Source: Halichondria panicea (Eukaryota > Porifera > Demospongiae > Suberitida > Halichondriidae). From it: DNA of 64,000 nt. Below are positions 40,001 through 48,851 of this stretch, one piece after another. Numbering within the stretch: the first letter of the stretch is position 1; each line of letters begins with the position of its first letter. The notes below the pieces were generated by a model. The model saw nothing but the letters and a program-made list of their open reading frames with translations, was not told where the DNA came from and did no database searches. Both the position numbers and the translations under genes were made by a program. The DNA lies in contig NC_087389.1 in assembly GCF_963675165.1 (NCBI RefSeq), positions 4,572,620 to 4,636,619 of the forward strand, given 5' to 3'.

Positions 40001-42933
40001 TTACTATACATGTATAGGACGTGTTTTATCTGACTACTGGGGAGCTATTTGCATTTGTTGATGGGAGAGGAGTGACCAATCATCTTGCAGGTCTTGTGGA
40101 GCTACGGCGCCAAGAATATGATGGATACAAGAAGGTATATACATTAATTTTATTTTTATCTATTACCAATCTTAGGACTCTGCATAACTTTTGTTATTTA
40201 CACCTCCTCAAAGTCCAGGTGCGCATGTCATGTATAATTACCGTATATGCTTGATCAGGAGCCACGGCTACTAAATGTTTCAGTTTGCTGGAAGAGGAGG
40301 CTACAATTCGAGAGAGGCCACTGTTAAGAGAGTGGCATTTATTAGCTCCAACAACCTTTAGTTTGTCATCAAAAGTTCTTTTCACCTTCATAAACTTGAA
40401 CTATGCCATGAGAAAGTCTTTGTGAAGCACTAACAAGCTGCTACCTGTACCCAGTAGCTATGTACATGTAGCTAGCTGCTAGTATTAATAATTTTTTTGG
40501 CTGCCACGTGCAGAAATGCTTGAGTCACTGTTCACTGAGGCTACTATTTGAGTGCGGCTCTTATACAAGCGCGGCCTCTGATTGAGTATATATACGGTAT
40601 TATACTGTAAAAAAGATGACTTTGGAACATTATAACTGATAATTCTTTGTGTATAGTTCAATATTCTCCGCCCCTCACAGAGTATACCACCCCCTGAGAG
40701 GTTCATAACGAGAGGGGCAGTGACCCCGTGCCTCCTCTACCCTGCTGTACTCACGGACCTTGACCTGCTACAAGATATGGAAACAGCTGCCTCAGCTGAC
40801 CCCGACACTCTGACGGGCACCCCGTGTTGCCCTGGTGTAGTGGAGGGTGTGGTCAGGGTCGTGAATACCATTAATGAGACACAGGTGATTATGGTGTCTA
40901 TCATGCATGCATGTGTTAGTGTGTGTTCGAATAACCACGACGATGTAGCCGGTAATGATGGTGAGACCAAGTGTTTTGTATACAGTAGCTAGGAACTTGT
41001 TTCAATATTCATAAAGATTTTGTTCTTTTAGTGTATGGTATATGTTACACTGAATGTGAAATACTCAATCTATACTGTCGTTTCAATCGTTAACTTGTTC
41101 TGGTTGAGTATTGCTTTTCTATGATCGTATGCCTGAAGCAAATGCAACTCCTAATTAATAATTCCAGTTACCAGGTAGTTGAAAGTCTCATGTACAAGCT
41201 ATAGCTAGACTTGATTTTCTAAGTGTTCGTAACCATATATATAGTATTAGTAATCATAATTATTATAATTTATGGTCGACTTCTCCTCAGTACGCAGTTA
41301 AAAAGAATGTACTGATTAATTATGCACACAATGCTTTAGGGTCTTGATGGTGAGATCCTGGTTACTGCTCGTACTGACCCCGGCTGGGTCCCCCTCTATC
41401 CTCTCTGCTCAGGACTAGTCATCGAGAGGGGAAGGTGGGTCAGTTCTATTATACACTGCAGCTGCTTTGTAGAGCAGATATTGTAATACAGTGAAGAGTG
41501 GCTGTATTATTGAGGTGGCCAACTTTGGAACACATGTGCGTTTGTCTGTAGAGACGCTATATACAGCTGCTCAATTATCAATAAAATGCATGTTTTCTTC
41601 ATCTTAGATTTGCAAAATAATTCTTTGTTCTCGACTAGTTTTGCAGCCATTTCAGTCTCAGCAGACTCATACGTAGCAATATCTGTTGATATAACTCAGC
41701 TATTCTACTTAGTAGTTAGCTATGCTAGCAAATGATAGCTTCGAACTTTTGGCATCCTTTTTAGCATGATCGATCATTTCCCATGCACTCATATACCATT
41801 CCCTGCATGCAAATGTAACATTTAATAGCTGTAGTACAGCTACTTCATGTCGTGCAGCTTTGATATACCGTAGAACCTGAATTATTAGTGCTTACTCGAC
41901 TGTAAGCGTATCTTTATTTTAAGCGCATGCTCAACTGCAGGCTTTTTATATACTCGAATTGAAGCGCTTTTCCGATTATGCGAAGGTTATTAGTAGAATT
42001 GATTCAGCTAATTTTGTTTATCTATGAGCTATAGTTAGCTTGTAGTGCATGATAGCTGTATAGCTGGTGATATCCATCTGTAAAGACTCTCTGGGCATGC
42101 TGTTACCTTGTCTGATCATGCTGAGAGAATGTGAGACATGGATGAGGTCCTTTTATTCCAAGTTCCTGGTCAATATGATAAAATAAATATGAATTTAAAT
42201 GATGTAAATGAACTGTAAAATGAACTGTAACATAATGGTATGATATAGATCCTGTTAGGGTTGCCTGCTTGCCTGCTTGCTCACTTTCTAGCCAGCTTGC
42301 GAGTCAGCTCTCATCACAGAGACATCCGGTTACTGGGTGGGGCTTGAAATGACTACATTATAGGCGCATTCTCGAATATAAGTGTATAGAGCCCTGCTAT
42401 TGACCCTAAAAGCGCATGCGCTAATAACCAGTTTCTATGGTATTTATAAGGTACTTCACTGTATTTCATCTTCCAATGCATGTACGTTGATATATTTGTG
42501 GGTGCAAAATTTCGTATGAACTATCAATTGTAAGTTTCAATAATTATTCGTACAGCTCAGAATGGTGACGTAGAATTCATTATTTCCGGATTTTAATATG
42601 CTCTAAATACGAAAATGTACGCACCATACGAAAATAACCAATACGGTACTCTGATTAAGTTAAATGTTCGTGCACGTGCACGTGCACTAAAGCAATCCCA
42701 AAAGCCCAACATATACGCCTACCCCCACTCACTATACGCGACCCACACTCACACATGCACATAGCCTCCTCTCTCATTCAGCTGTGGTTGCACGAGAACT
42801 CGGCCTACCCACAATAGTGGGTGTGTCGGGTGGTCTAATGAAAAGACTCAAGACAGGGATGAGGGTGCACATGGACGCAGGAAGGGGGCGTGTCACTATA
42901 CTACGTGATAACCTTGACGACAAGGAAACTTAA
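23611..42933 (+). CDS. PEP-utilising, rifampicin phosphotransferase-like enzyme
   Basis: Nineteen exons, in phase: 23611-23796, 24156-24366, 24730-24884, 25085-25228, 34709-34928, 35077-35252, 35527-35721, 36147-36227, 36885-37040, 37507-37617, 37931-37967, 38236-38422, 38666-38753, 39016-39145, 39333-39598, 40018-40134, 40657-40884, 41340-41434, 42765-42933. The product is 983 residues. The ATP-grasp (PPDK_N) half shows GGKARNLWLLGKRVP, VRSSGTDEDSSAHSFAGQ, VSGVAFSRHPLS, EAVYGLGEGLVSGE and LQARPIV. The C terminus is the swivelling phospho-histidine domain, SLLSHSAVVARELGLPTIVG, with catalytic His932. No PEP/pyruvate-binding TIM barrel follows. This is the architecture of rifampicin phosphotransferase (ATP domain, acceptor-binding domain, His domain), which phosphorylates its acceptor with ATP giving AMP and phosphate, rather than of PEP synthase. 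The substrate here is unknown. Start: ATGATG at 23611; the ATG at 23614 is equally possible. Intron 4 is 9.5 kb and hosts other genes. Confidence 0.9.
25798..26050. mobile_element. Inverted-repeat (MITE-like) element
   Basis: The left arm starts GGAACAGGAGCCCATAAATA and the right arm ends CTTATGGGCTCCTGGTAGGA. The arms also share GGATCACG(T/C)TTCGTAA further in. They pair imperfectly over about 70 bp around a 100-bp centre. No transposase is present. Confidence 0.55.
26370..26386 (+). promoter_or_regulatory. Candidate TATA box for the polytopic membrane protein
   Basis: GCTATATAAAAATAG lies about 80 bp upstream of the ATG at 26453. Spacing is reasonable for a TATA promoter with a roughly 50-nt leader. 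Sequence match only. Confidence 0.4.
26453..28114 (+). CDS. Polytopic membrane protein with Cys-rich ectodomain (uncharacterised)
   Basis: Intronless 553-residue protein nested in the phosphotransferase intron. It begins with a signal peptide (MRLCGLVCFLLMLITSANTY) and a Cys-rich, N-glycosylation-rich ectodomain of about 135 residues (CVCSKNMNG, CGEYHRRGFLCSCC, CIPCDHH). Eight to ten hydrophobic segments follow, for example around residues 155-178, 213-236, 255-277, 312-336, 365-392, 430-455 and 490-520. I do not recognise the family; a receptor- or channel-like surface protein is only a guess. A second, inverted and broken copy lies at 29684-30857, so this is a locally duplicating family. 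The stop at 28112-28114 is probably secondary: the expected cytoplasmic tail continues in another frame up to 28281. Two small deletions compared with the tail copies at 28390 and 29290 explain the frameshift. Confidence 0.75.
   Translation: MRLCGLVCFLLMLITSANTYCPPGFIYNTTGNSTGDDANCVCSKNMNGIVDCDQESGVARLAIGFCMSFDFDTNSTIIGKCPYNNNYTITELGTVSLYVTLPDNVSELEQFMCGEYHRRGFLCSCCDDHLESSMVSYSLDCIPCDHHETYYQLGRFALVVMRIVPVTVLYIVIILFDIRFMESPWSVFILYSQIIVNMLTFDRHLYSGLLYATDDNTFTAFVVKLVLAFYGVLNLNFIPNIIPPFCLNNLKWGRNELVIEYVAAIYPLMIIAAMYLCVHLHSRDFKLIVWPWKAIKYCLNFKLCCGMKRIVQRVTSQTIANSFSSFLILAFSKILFVSPYLIISVHTYDLNGTTINTTWFYNERPYSFFSHTNIPYFVFTITMLALFVLLPTLLTILYPIASRWCNRTPLSVKLFVESFYGWYKDGTEQGIRDFRALAGLHALLRIVIALSICLHIAFVNPLSPLANNQWVIPGVLFVACSMFFTLARPYKVLYMNQVESLFYALLGAISLLVTSHIGSYFAFILGTTPMLVFIGYTTYKAYNKLKSCYHQWN
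28115..28281 (+). pseudogene. Out-of-frame C-terminal tail of the membrane protein
   Basis: Immediately after the stop, another frame reads GTNLISDMEDFDADRMDNP, then DYIDQPISKNQNRLPPNDVS and ends LSTYGTFN-stop. The inverted copy ends with the same STYGTFN, in frame with its membrane region. So this is the ancestral C terminus, cut off by a net 7-base loss at the junction. Whether splicing restores it is unknown. Confidence 0.65.
28282..29683. repeat. Tandem and inverted remnants of the membrane-protein tail
   Basis: Fragments of the tail coding sequence recur at about 28385-28510 (plus), 28810-28920 (minus) and 29285-29405 (plus). Each keeps variants of GTNLISD and NDYIDQ. They carry no start and are surrounded by A/T-rich DNA with no other gene. 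They look like leftovers of repeated local duplication and deletion. Confidence 0.6.
29684..30857 (-). pseudogene. Inverted, broken copy of the polytopic membrane protein
   Basis: Minus-strand reading matches the 26453-28114 protein closely from MRLCGLVC to the tail. It is interrupted by a frame break near 30420, loss of about 45 bp of the first membrane segment, loss of the WPWKAIKYC region near 30025, and a deletion of about 610 bp that joins FVLLP directly to the tail NDASDVTLSTYGTFN. No single long frame remains, so a functional full-length product is unlikely. Confidence 0.8.
30858..32130. other. Spacer inside intron 4 (upstream of kinase gene)
   Basis: About 1.3 kb without a recognised gene. 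The stretch 31780-31970 resembles the internal part of other dispersed elements here (CATAACTCGAAAAC, compare 59330). A TATATTC near 32095 could serve the kinase gene; evidence is weak. Confidence 0.4.
32131..34275 (+). CDS. Protein kinase / coiled-coil / kelch fusion protein
   Basis: Intronless, 714 residues, in the phosphotransferase intron and on the same strand. The kinase domain is at about residues 12-290. It has the glycine loop LGTGSYGAVCKA, the Lys in CAAKLLY, a candidate helix-C Glu in FEMECAF, the catalytic loop IIHRDLSSNNVLL, the metal motif TDFGMSK, the activation segment end GTPAFMSPEAL, and the subdomain IX-like LDNFSFG. All catalytic residues are present, so activity is expected (TKL/Ser-Thr or Tyr type not settled). 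About 300-420 is a long charged coiled coil. About 430-714 is a beta-propeller with kelch glycine pairs (TVGGQ, VVAGGYY, AVGGRD). There is no signal peptide or membrane segment, so the protein is probably cytosolic. A kinase fused to kelch repeats is unusual outside sponges and a few protists, to my knowledge. Lack of introns fits a retrocopied, expanded family. Confidence 0.88.
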   Translation: MANKYIYRNVRLFKNDTLGTGSYGAVCKAKCDQLLCAAKLLYPVLFQMIAPDLGKEHRHPFRRFEMECAFLSRINHPNIVQYLGTYRDPDTNAPVLLMELMDESLTHFLESSPGDIPYHIQVNLSYDIAQALAFLHSNGIIHRDLSSNNVLLVAGSRAKVTDFGMSKFTDINGTMTTCPGTPAFMSPEALNEPPVYTEKLDNFSFGALLVQTTTRQFPKPADRFESIRIPDPRNSGSTIEAKIAIPEWERRQAHISLIEPTHPLLPIALHCLKDRDVERPSSQQLCQTLDTLKRTPRYQESSQQDLHQILREKDEANQKIIMMKDEQITEQLQANQEMMTHKNEQLHAKDIEHQTLLHEADTRERQLRSLNQELQSSEDNTAALRQAIDQRDREMTQLRQTLASKDKEIHDLSTRIYQVELQDMREDQATLVRPVQILKWESLPDVPFVMSDGSSAMVGDKAYFKCLGKEPIYEFSNNQWHTLPQRLRKFFTIVSVDDMLTTVGGQLDTHRYSNKLYSYINNKWVLHFPPMPTKRRVPGAAYANNTLVVAGGYYDLNYFTTVEILNTVNMQWASVSSLPAPTPRPSATICGDYVYIHPRASDDQEEHSVYKCSLRQLTQSQPSSAIWEKISHWPFSRFSLVTVNGHLLAVGGRDSNRDIISKDVYQYNTTSWTIVSQMSKPQLACLTVVLPGNKLMVVGEGFGAQTNCEIATFV
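34276..34708. other. Distal end of intron 4
   Basis: 433 bp between the kinase stop and exon 5 of the phosphotransferase gene. Nothing is recognised besides the splice acceptor tract TTTTACAG. Confidence 0.4.
40239..40599. mobile_element. MITE (TACCGTATATGC ends), phosphotransferase intron 16
   Basis: The ends TACCGTATATGCTTGATCAG and CTGATTGAGTATATATACGGTA pair as imperfect inverted repeats. The 361-bp element has no coding capacity. Confidence 0.6.
41866..42442. mobile_element. MITE (TACCGTAGAACC ends), phosphotransferase intron 18
   Basis: The left end TACCGTAGAACCTGAATTAT and right end AATAACCAGTTTCTATGGTA form imperfect inverted repeats, with internal AAGCGCATGC motifs on both sides. 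577 bp, no coding capacity. Confidence 0.55.
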
Positions 42934-44181
42934 TCAGTAGTTACTAAACAATTATAGCCTTTAATGTGATAATTTTTTCTCCTTTCATAATGTACGAACT
43001 GTGCACTGTTCTGAAACTGACAAGGCTACAATAATGGCATTCCAAAGTAAGCTGTAACTCGAGAACAAAGCATTTTGCAAATCTACAAATTGCTAGAAGT
43101 ATTATATAGAACCTCTTGCTTGCACTTCATTTATCATTGAACAGCTGCATGCATGTATAGCATGCAGTCTTAGACTCTATACACACAAACAGACACACAA
43201 TTAATGCAACTGTTGCATGATAATGATGTGTTGTGTGCTGTGTATGCATATCTATGTCTTAATTTTCTCTGTAATTATAGTTATATGCAATAGACATAGG
43301 TACCTGCTGTAACTGTATCAGATTTACAAGAATAATATACACGTAGATAAAATTTAGTGATTCAGTGGCAATTATCATTATAGTTAAGTGTCAAGTTCTT
43401 AATGTTCTTCTCTGTTTCTGCATTCTCTCACATCTGTACAACAAAATTATGGGTGCAACATCTTCCTTAATTAATAGAATAATAATCAATAACACAACCC
43501 TTACAGGCTATTATGGTTGGAATTAATAGCACAAGCAACAAGCAATGGTAAGGCCTCTAATTGCACGAGGGCAGAGCCGAGTGCTTGCTGTAAGTACTAA
43601 TTTGACACGAGTACTGACATCGGACATCGCAGTCTTGACGTACATACTCATAATGGAATACAAATTACATTTACTCACTGGTATGACGGGAACTCGCTAC
43701 TAGCCCTGCAGCGACACAGAACATGCCGACGCCAATGCCAACACCAACAAATTAAATAATAGGCCGTCTCTCGTTGCCATCCCTATGGCCATCATCCCCT
43801 CTTTTCGTTTTATGGCTAGGTCTATTAAGCCTTCTTTTATTAATTGTGCTGCTGTGTTTCTAGGGGTGAGGGGACCCGGTTGAGGAAATATCTTTTATTC
43901 ATTGCAACTCAGATGAATTAAACCAGTAAAACATCCAAGCATAATAGTAAAGTTAAGTCATGGTATTAAACATAATTATGTATATATAAATTATTATATG
44001 CCATATTAATACACGAGTCTAATTTTGATCAAGAAAAGTTATACCTACATGCAGACGGTACTTACCATTGCATATAGTTCTTCAGTAATATAATTATGCC
44101 GTGCCAGTCTGCGGTCCACGTACACTTTTCACCAGAGACTGCCGTTACCACACGTGGATAAGCTCACGTGGTTGCTATCGG

Positions 44182-45215
44182 GGTGGCCACGGGTTGTGAT
44201 AAAACAGGGAATGAGAAATGAGGAAATGAGTTGTGATAAAACAGGGAATGAGGAAATGAGAAATAAGAAATGAGGAAATGAGGAAATAAGAAATAGGAAA
44301 TGAGGAAATGAAGAAATTATTTATGGTTATGATCATCACCATGGCATTAATTTTCATCACAATAATTATGACATTGTATTATTATTATATAGATGCACAA
44401 AAGTAATGACTGATATCAGCCAAGAAGCTAGGTGACTAGTTATCAAATATATTATAGTGGCACCTCCACACAGTACAGGTTGCCAGACACATTGTAATTT
44501 TACCATCGCTTCAGATGGCACAGTGAGCTTTCTTCATTAAAGGTAGCATCAGCTTTCACTAGGCATTGCTTGTGAAAATTAATGGTAATGGGAATTGCTT
44601 TCTTCACCCTGTAGCGAGATTGGATATGATACCAGTACAGTGTACTAATTTCATTACTTCCTGCAGCTTTACGACAGGACTGGCAGATTAGAATTTGCTT
44701 GGTTTGACAAACAGTTTTGGAAGTTTCTTTGCTGTTACTTACATGTAGATGTTGACATTGAGTCCAGTCCATTGACTATCACTTGCCCACCGGATTGTGA
44801 AATCGGTGAATGTATTGCCAGTATAGCCACGCATAGGTAAATTGTTTGAGACTGTGGGACTGTAGGACAGTACATGTAAGTACCGTTACGTAGGTAGATC
44901 TGATGTCTGAACCATGCCAGTCGTACATGGCACACAAGTAGATAGAGGTAGAGAGTGTCACACCGTGTACCAGAGGAACATAAGTTCTGTATGGTGGCAG
45001 AGCACCAGGAGACTTGTCACCAGGAGGTACGTACCTGTAGCTCAGTAGATGTTAGCTTCGTCTTCAGACTTGCTCTGCACATAGATATGCTCTGCCTAAC
45101 AGCTCATTTCTCGGTCTCATTTCTTCATTTCCTATTTCTTATTTCCTCATTTCCTCATTTCCTCATTTCTCATTTCCTCATTTCTCATTCCCTGTTTTAT
45201 CACAACCCGGTGGCC
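44182..45215. mobile_element. Non-autonomous DNA element with long terminal inverted repeats
   Basis: The left end starts GGTGGCCACGGGTTGTGATA and the right end finishes with its inverse (TATCACAACCCGGTGGCC). Both arms run inward through AAAACAGGGAATGAG into a GGAAATGA-type tandem repeat (about 140 bp left, about 95 bp right). The 800-bp centre has no transposase. Confidence 0.65.
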
Positions 45216-45636
45216 ATTAGCCTCGGTCCTAGGCCGATATTTTTTAATAGAACGAAGTAGTCGATCCCAGGCCGAGTTTTAGCTTTTATAACAGTTAGGT
45301 GGTACTAGTTTGACCTTCATAAAGTTGTCATAACTTTGTCATACTTTAAAGTTTATATGCCATTGGATTCCTTGTTAAAAAGCGCTTCTATCTATATGCT
45401 GTAGAGCTAGTTAGCTCCAACCAGCTAAAGTTAGCATTTTCCATGTAGAAGTCCCAGGCATCCACATAAAGAATAAATGAAGCCATAATTGAACACAGAA
45501 CTTCCAGGGTTGAACTCGACAAATAGACTTTAGTTGTCTATGCATGCGTCAAATTTTCATTTATTTGTGGTCAGTAAAAGTATTTTCGATAATTGAAATT
45601 TGTATAATTATACAGAACATTCTCACAGAGTGAGTA

Positions 45637-45707
45637 TACAAAAGATGCACATAAGAAGCGCTTCACAAGGGCCCCTTGTGAAGCGCTTCTTATATGCATA
45701 TTTTGTA
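45637..45707. repeat. Near-perfect 71-bp palindrome
   Basis: Arms of 35 bp differ at only two or three positions and meet at GGGCCCC with virtually no loop; the core arm is AAGAAGCGCTTCACAAGG. A related AAGCGCTTCTA occurs near 45380. It lacks a loop, so it looks more like a minimal palindromic transposon than a microRNA precursor. Confidence 0.6.
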
Positions 45708-46577
45708 CTGGGAGTTGCCAGTTGTTATGCAGCACGATTCAAGTATAGTGACCCAGGGCAACTTCAGGATGATTGAATGCCTTCTTTTTAAGAAAGTTTA
45801 GCAGGCTGCTTAAGCTTGGACCTCTCTGATTCTAGGCCCCTATTCGTAACTCAGGTAAACCTTGCTTGAGAAACATAGATTCTCTTGATGCCTCTGAGCT
45901 ATCAGAAACAACGCTCGTACGAGCAGATATACACTCCAGTCCTGTGAATAGGACGAGGATTAAAAGACAAAAAGAGGGTTTAAACCCTTACCTCACACTG
46001 TCCAGTCTCGTCCGTTAGTATATATCCAAGAGGAGCACTGTTGGGATACCTGGATATGGATACTAGCCATTGCTCCTGTGCAGAGAAGTAGACATTCTAT
46101 AATACGTGTACATATTAAATTTCAGTCTCTTATTAAACAGGCATTATTCATCCCTCTGTTCGAGCTGATGATTGTAGCACCAAGTCCTCTAGCTCACTCT
46201 TTACTTGATCCACCATAAGATATATCAGAGTCGGCCCCCACCTGCAAGCAACCCGTTGCATATTTAATAATTATATATACTCTGGCTAAAACGTCATGAG
46301 TTTCTTCACTGCCTGTCAGACGTATAAAAATAATAAACAAAAATGGATTGCCTTCAATTTTTACTCCTACAATACATGAGTACTTTAAGTGAGCTACATA
46401 ACGTCTATAGCCTTCCTTCATGTATTGTTACTGACTGTTACTTGTCACATTTTTAAAAGCTAATGCCAACAACAACGAGATATATATAATAGCTATACTA
46501 CGTAAAGATAGACTATACCTAGTACAATGTATAGTCAGTCTACAAGTAAATTTGAATGTCTGCATGCATGTTTATTT

Positions 46578-48128
46578 TTACTGGACATAAATCTCTAACT
46601 GCTCGATGCGAATGTCTTCATCACTTCGAGGTTCATCAATACACACTCTCATCTGAATGTCTGCAGTAGTTGGAGAGGCCAACTGCTTGAAGAACCACGG
46701 AGGGTTGTTAAACTGACAACAGGGGCGTGAATCAGTAGGGTTACAACTAGCTCCATCCCATAGTCGATCACGAATGAAATTATTTTCACCTGAGCTAGTT
46801 TCTGCACCATCACAGAAGTAGTCGGTGCCTACTGAACCAACGGTTATATTGGTTTGGTCGCAGGGACACCTCTCTGGGCGTACATTATTATAAGCAGTAG
46901 CACCAAATGACCAAATATGATTTGCTTGTGGGCCTTCAAGTCTGAGGGTAACGCCATCCAAGAAGGCTGCATTGTTACGGGTAGCATTACCTCTAAATCC
47001 ATCCGGAATGCCAAATTGATAAGCAATGATTTTACCACACACCTTGTCGTACTGCGTTATATTGGTCTCGAATATTACAGAGGAACACCTTTCATCACGA
47101 CTCGCTCCACACTGTCGAATAAACTGCCCATCAGTCAAATGAAATCTCCTTTGTAGTCCAGTGGGGCATTTACCTAAACCAGAGTCTAGAAAAGCAACAC
47201 GTCTCCACCCATCATTAGGGTTTCCACAAGAACGTTCACAATATACAGAGAGAATAGTTCTGTTATTTGGTGCCAGTATCCAGTAGTCGCCAGTCGAGAA
47301 GGATGGGTTACAGTTGAACACCTGCTGACAATTAGAGGCAGGACTGTGGCGACTCAATCCAGGACATTGCAGTTTCGAAAGTGTGTTGTGAATATCTTGT
47401 GTAGAGGAATTTAACTGTGATAGAATCACATCTGAAAAGTTGCTAATTTTGGACTCGATATTCTGGACCTGCTGTTCTAAATGGAGCGTTAGACTTTGAA
47501 TTACATCACTTGTTTCATTCAGCTGAATTTGAAGATTAGCTTCGGCTGAATTTATTTGTGCTTCTCGATTTTTTGTCTCTCTGTTTTGTTCGAATTGAAG
47601 TTCTTGGTTAGTGCTATTTAGCTTATTCTGTAATGTCTGCTTTGCAGTGAGTAGCTGAGTAAGGATATCACTGTTCGATACGTTTAACAGAGTTTGAATA
47701 TCTTGAATCTTTTGGCTCAGCTGTGACTCAAGAGTTCGTACAGCACTGTTAGATTCGTTCTGGAGAACGTTAATGTCTACATTTGAGTCGTTTAGTCGAG
47801 ACAGAATATTGTTGTTGATCAGATACAACAGCTCTTCAAATTCATCGTTGAAATTGCTTTGCTGCGACTGCAGATTAGAAGCTTCTTCGTTAAGTTGAGA
47901 TTGAAAGTCCTGATTAGAATTGATCTTATTGCTAGTATCGACTTTGAAAGCCACAATCAGGATGAAAGCAATTACAGCTAGCACAAAAGTTATCACAGTT
48001 GCGACGATCCGAAAAGTCTTCACTGGTCTCCTTCTACTCAGTTTTTTGGTTTTGTTCGTTGCCTCGGCTTTTTTGAGGTCGATGAGTTCGTACGCATCCT
48101 TGTATACTGTTCCTCCTTTGACTTCCAT
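46578..48128 (-). CDS. Type II membrane protein, coiled coil plus fibrinogen-related C-terminal domain
   Basis: Intronless, 516 residues. The N-terminal cytoplasmic part (about 38 residues, basic RRRPVKTFR next to the membrane) is followed by one hydrophobic segment (about 40-64), giving a type II orientation. Then comes a long Gln/Asn-rich heptad region with many N-glycosylation sites (about 70-255). The C-terminal 255 residues form a Cys-rich globular domain: NCQQVFNCNPSFSTGDYWI, VYCERSCGNPNDGWRRVAFL, CPTGLQRRF, DKVCGKIIAYQFG, LWDGAS, CCQFNNPPWFFKQL, and the end IRIEQLEIYVQ. This pattern belongs to the fibrinogen-related-like domain widespread in sponge, cnidarian and other marine invertebrate surface proteins. 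It may mediate adhesion or lectin-like recognition; the ligand is unknown. Coiled coils suggest a trimer. Confidence 0.85.
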   Translation of the reverse strand: MEVKGGTVYKDAYELIDLKKAEATNKTKKLSRRRPVKTFRIVATVITFVLAVIAFILIVAFKVDTSNKINSNQDFQSQLNEEASNLQSQQSNFNDEFEELLYLINNNILSRLNDSNVDINVLQNESNSAVRTLESQLSQKIQDIQTLLNVSNSDILTQLLTAKQTLQNKLNSTNQELQFEQNRETKNREAQINSAEANLQIQLNETSDVIQSLTLHLEQQVQNIESKISNFSDVILSQLNSSTQDIHNTLSKLQCPGLSRHSPASNCQQVFNCNPSFSTGDYWILAPNNRTILSVYCERSCGNPNDGWRRVAFLDSGLGKCPTGLQRRFHLTDGQFIRQCGASRDERCSSVIFETNITQYDKVCGKIIAYQFGIPDGFRGNATRNNAAFLDGVTLRLEGPQANHIWSFGATAYNNVRPERCPCDQTNITVGSVGTDYFCDGAETSSGENNFIRDRLWDGASCNPTDSRPCCQFNNPPWFFKQLASPTTADIQMRVCIDEPRSDEDIRIEQLEIYVQ

Positions 48129-48195
48129 GACAACTCGATCCTTGCTGGCTCTGAGATAAACTGAGAACAGATTATATAGTTTTAGATCGGCAAGT

Positions 48196-48210
48196 GGTTT
48201 ATATATACAG
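48196..48210 (-). promoter_or_regulatory. Candidate TATA box for the type II membrane protein
   Basis: On the minus strand, TATATATAAAC lies about 70-80 bp upstream of the ATG at 48128, in the correct orientation. Sequence match and spacing only. Confidence 0.4.
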
Positions 48211-48851
48211 CATTACGTAATTCCTAGAATAGGTAAACTGTGCCAGTGTTTATCCAACTATACACTAAAATATTGGTGAATTCTGAGCATTTTCTGCATG
48301 TATTATTATACTTCCTTGCAGCACTGAAATAGATCTACCTACCTATACTGTAGCTTCCTAAAAATGCTTTCTATTTATGATATTATTCAGAAACACTGAA
48401 AACGATACAATTATAGACTAGTATAATTATGGTATAACTTTAAGCACCTATACTACTCGATGTACCAACTATAATTATACCCAAATACGATTGTGCATCA
48501 GGTATTTTTACTGTCCAATAATTTTTTGACCGTTTGAAATCTACATGCACCGACACTCTTGTTTGCATCCTTCAAATACTTGCACACATGAGTATACTGC
48601 ATGCATCAAATTTTTACACACACACACACACACACACACTACTATCTATTTGTTTTGACTATTTTCTTTTAAAAGCCAACTTGAAGTATCACAGCAACCA
48701 ATATCAAGTCCAAGTTAGAAGATAAGTCTTATAATTCATGTCAGCTTGACCTCAACGTTTTATAGCTTTACAATAATTATTCAGCATGGCCCCCAGTGAA
48801 TAGATGTACAATAACTATTGGGTGTTATATAGCACTGTAGTTGTATGTGAC

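Larger units (their letters stand above)
42934..46577. other. Intergenic, transposon-rich
   Basis: No gene supported. It contains the long inverted-repeat element 44182-45215 and the near-perfect palindrome 45637-45707. The remainder is A/T-rich with no coding signal I trust. Confidence 0.5.

Noticed and set aside
23611..42933. Pyruvate phosphate dikinase or PEP synthase as the name
   Set aside because: The protein ends right after the phospho-His domain, with no PEP/pyruvate-binding barrel, so the phosphotransferase architecture fits better.
44175..44360. Open frame rich in Phe-Leu-Ile-Ser
   Set aside because: Translation of the GGAAATGA tandem repeat in a transposon arm.
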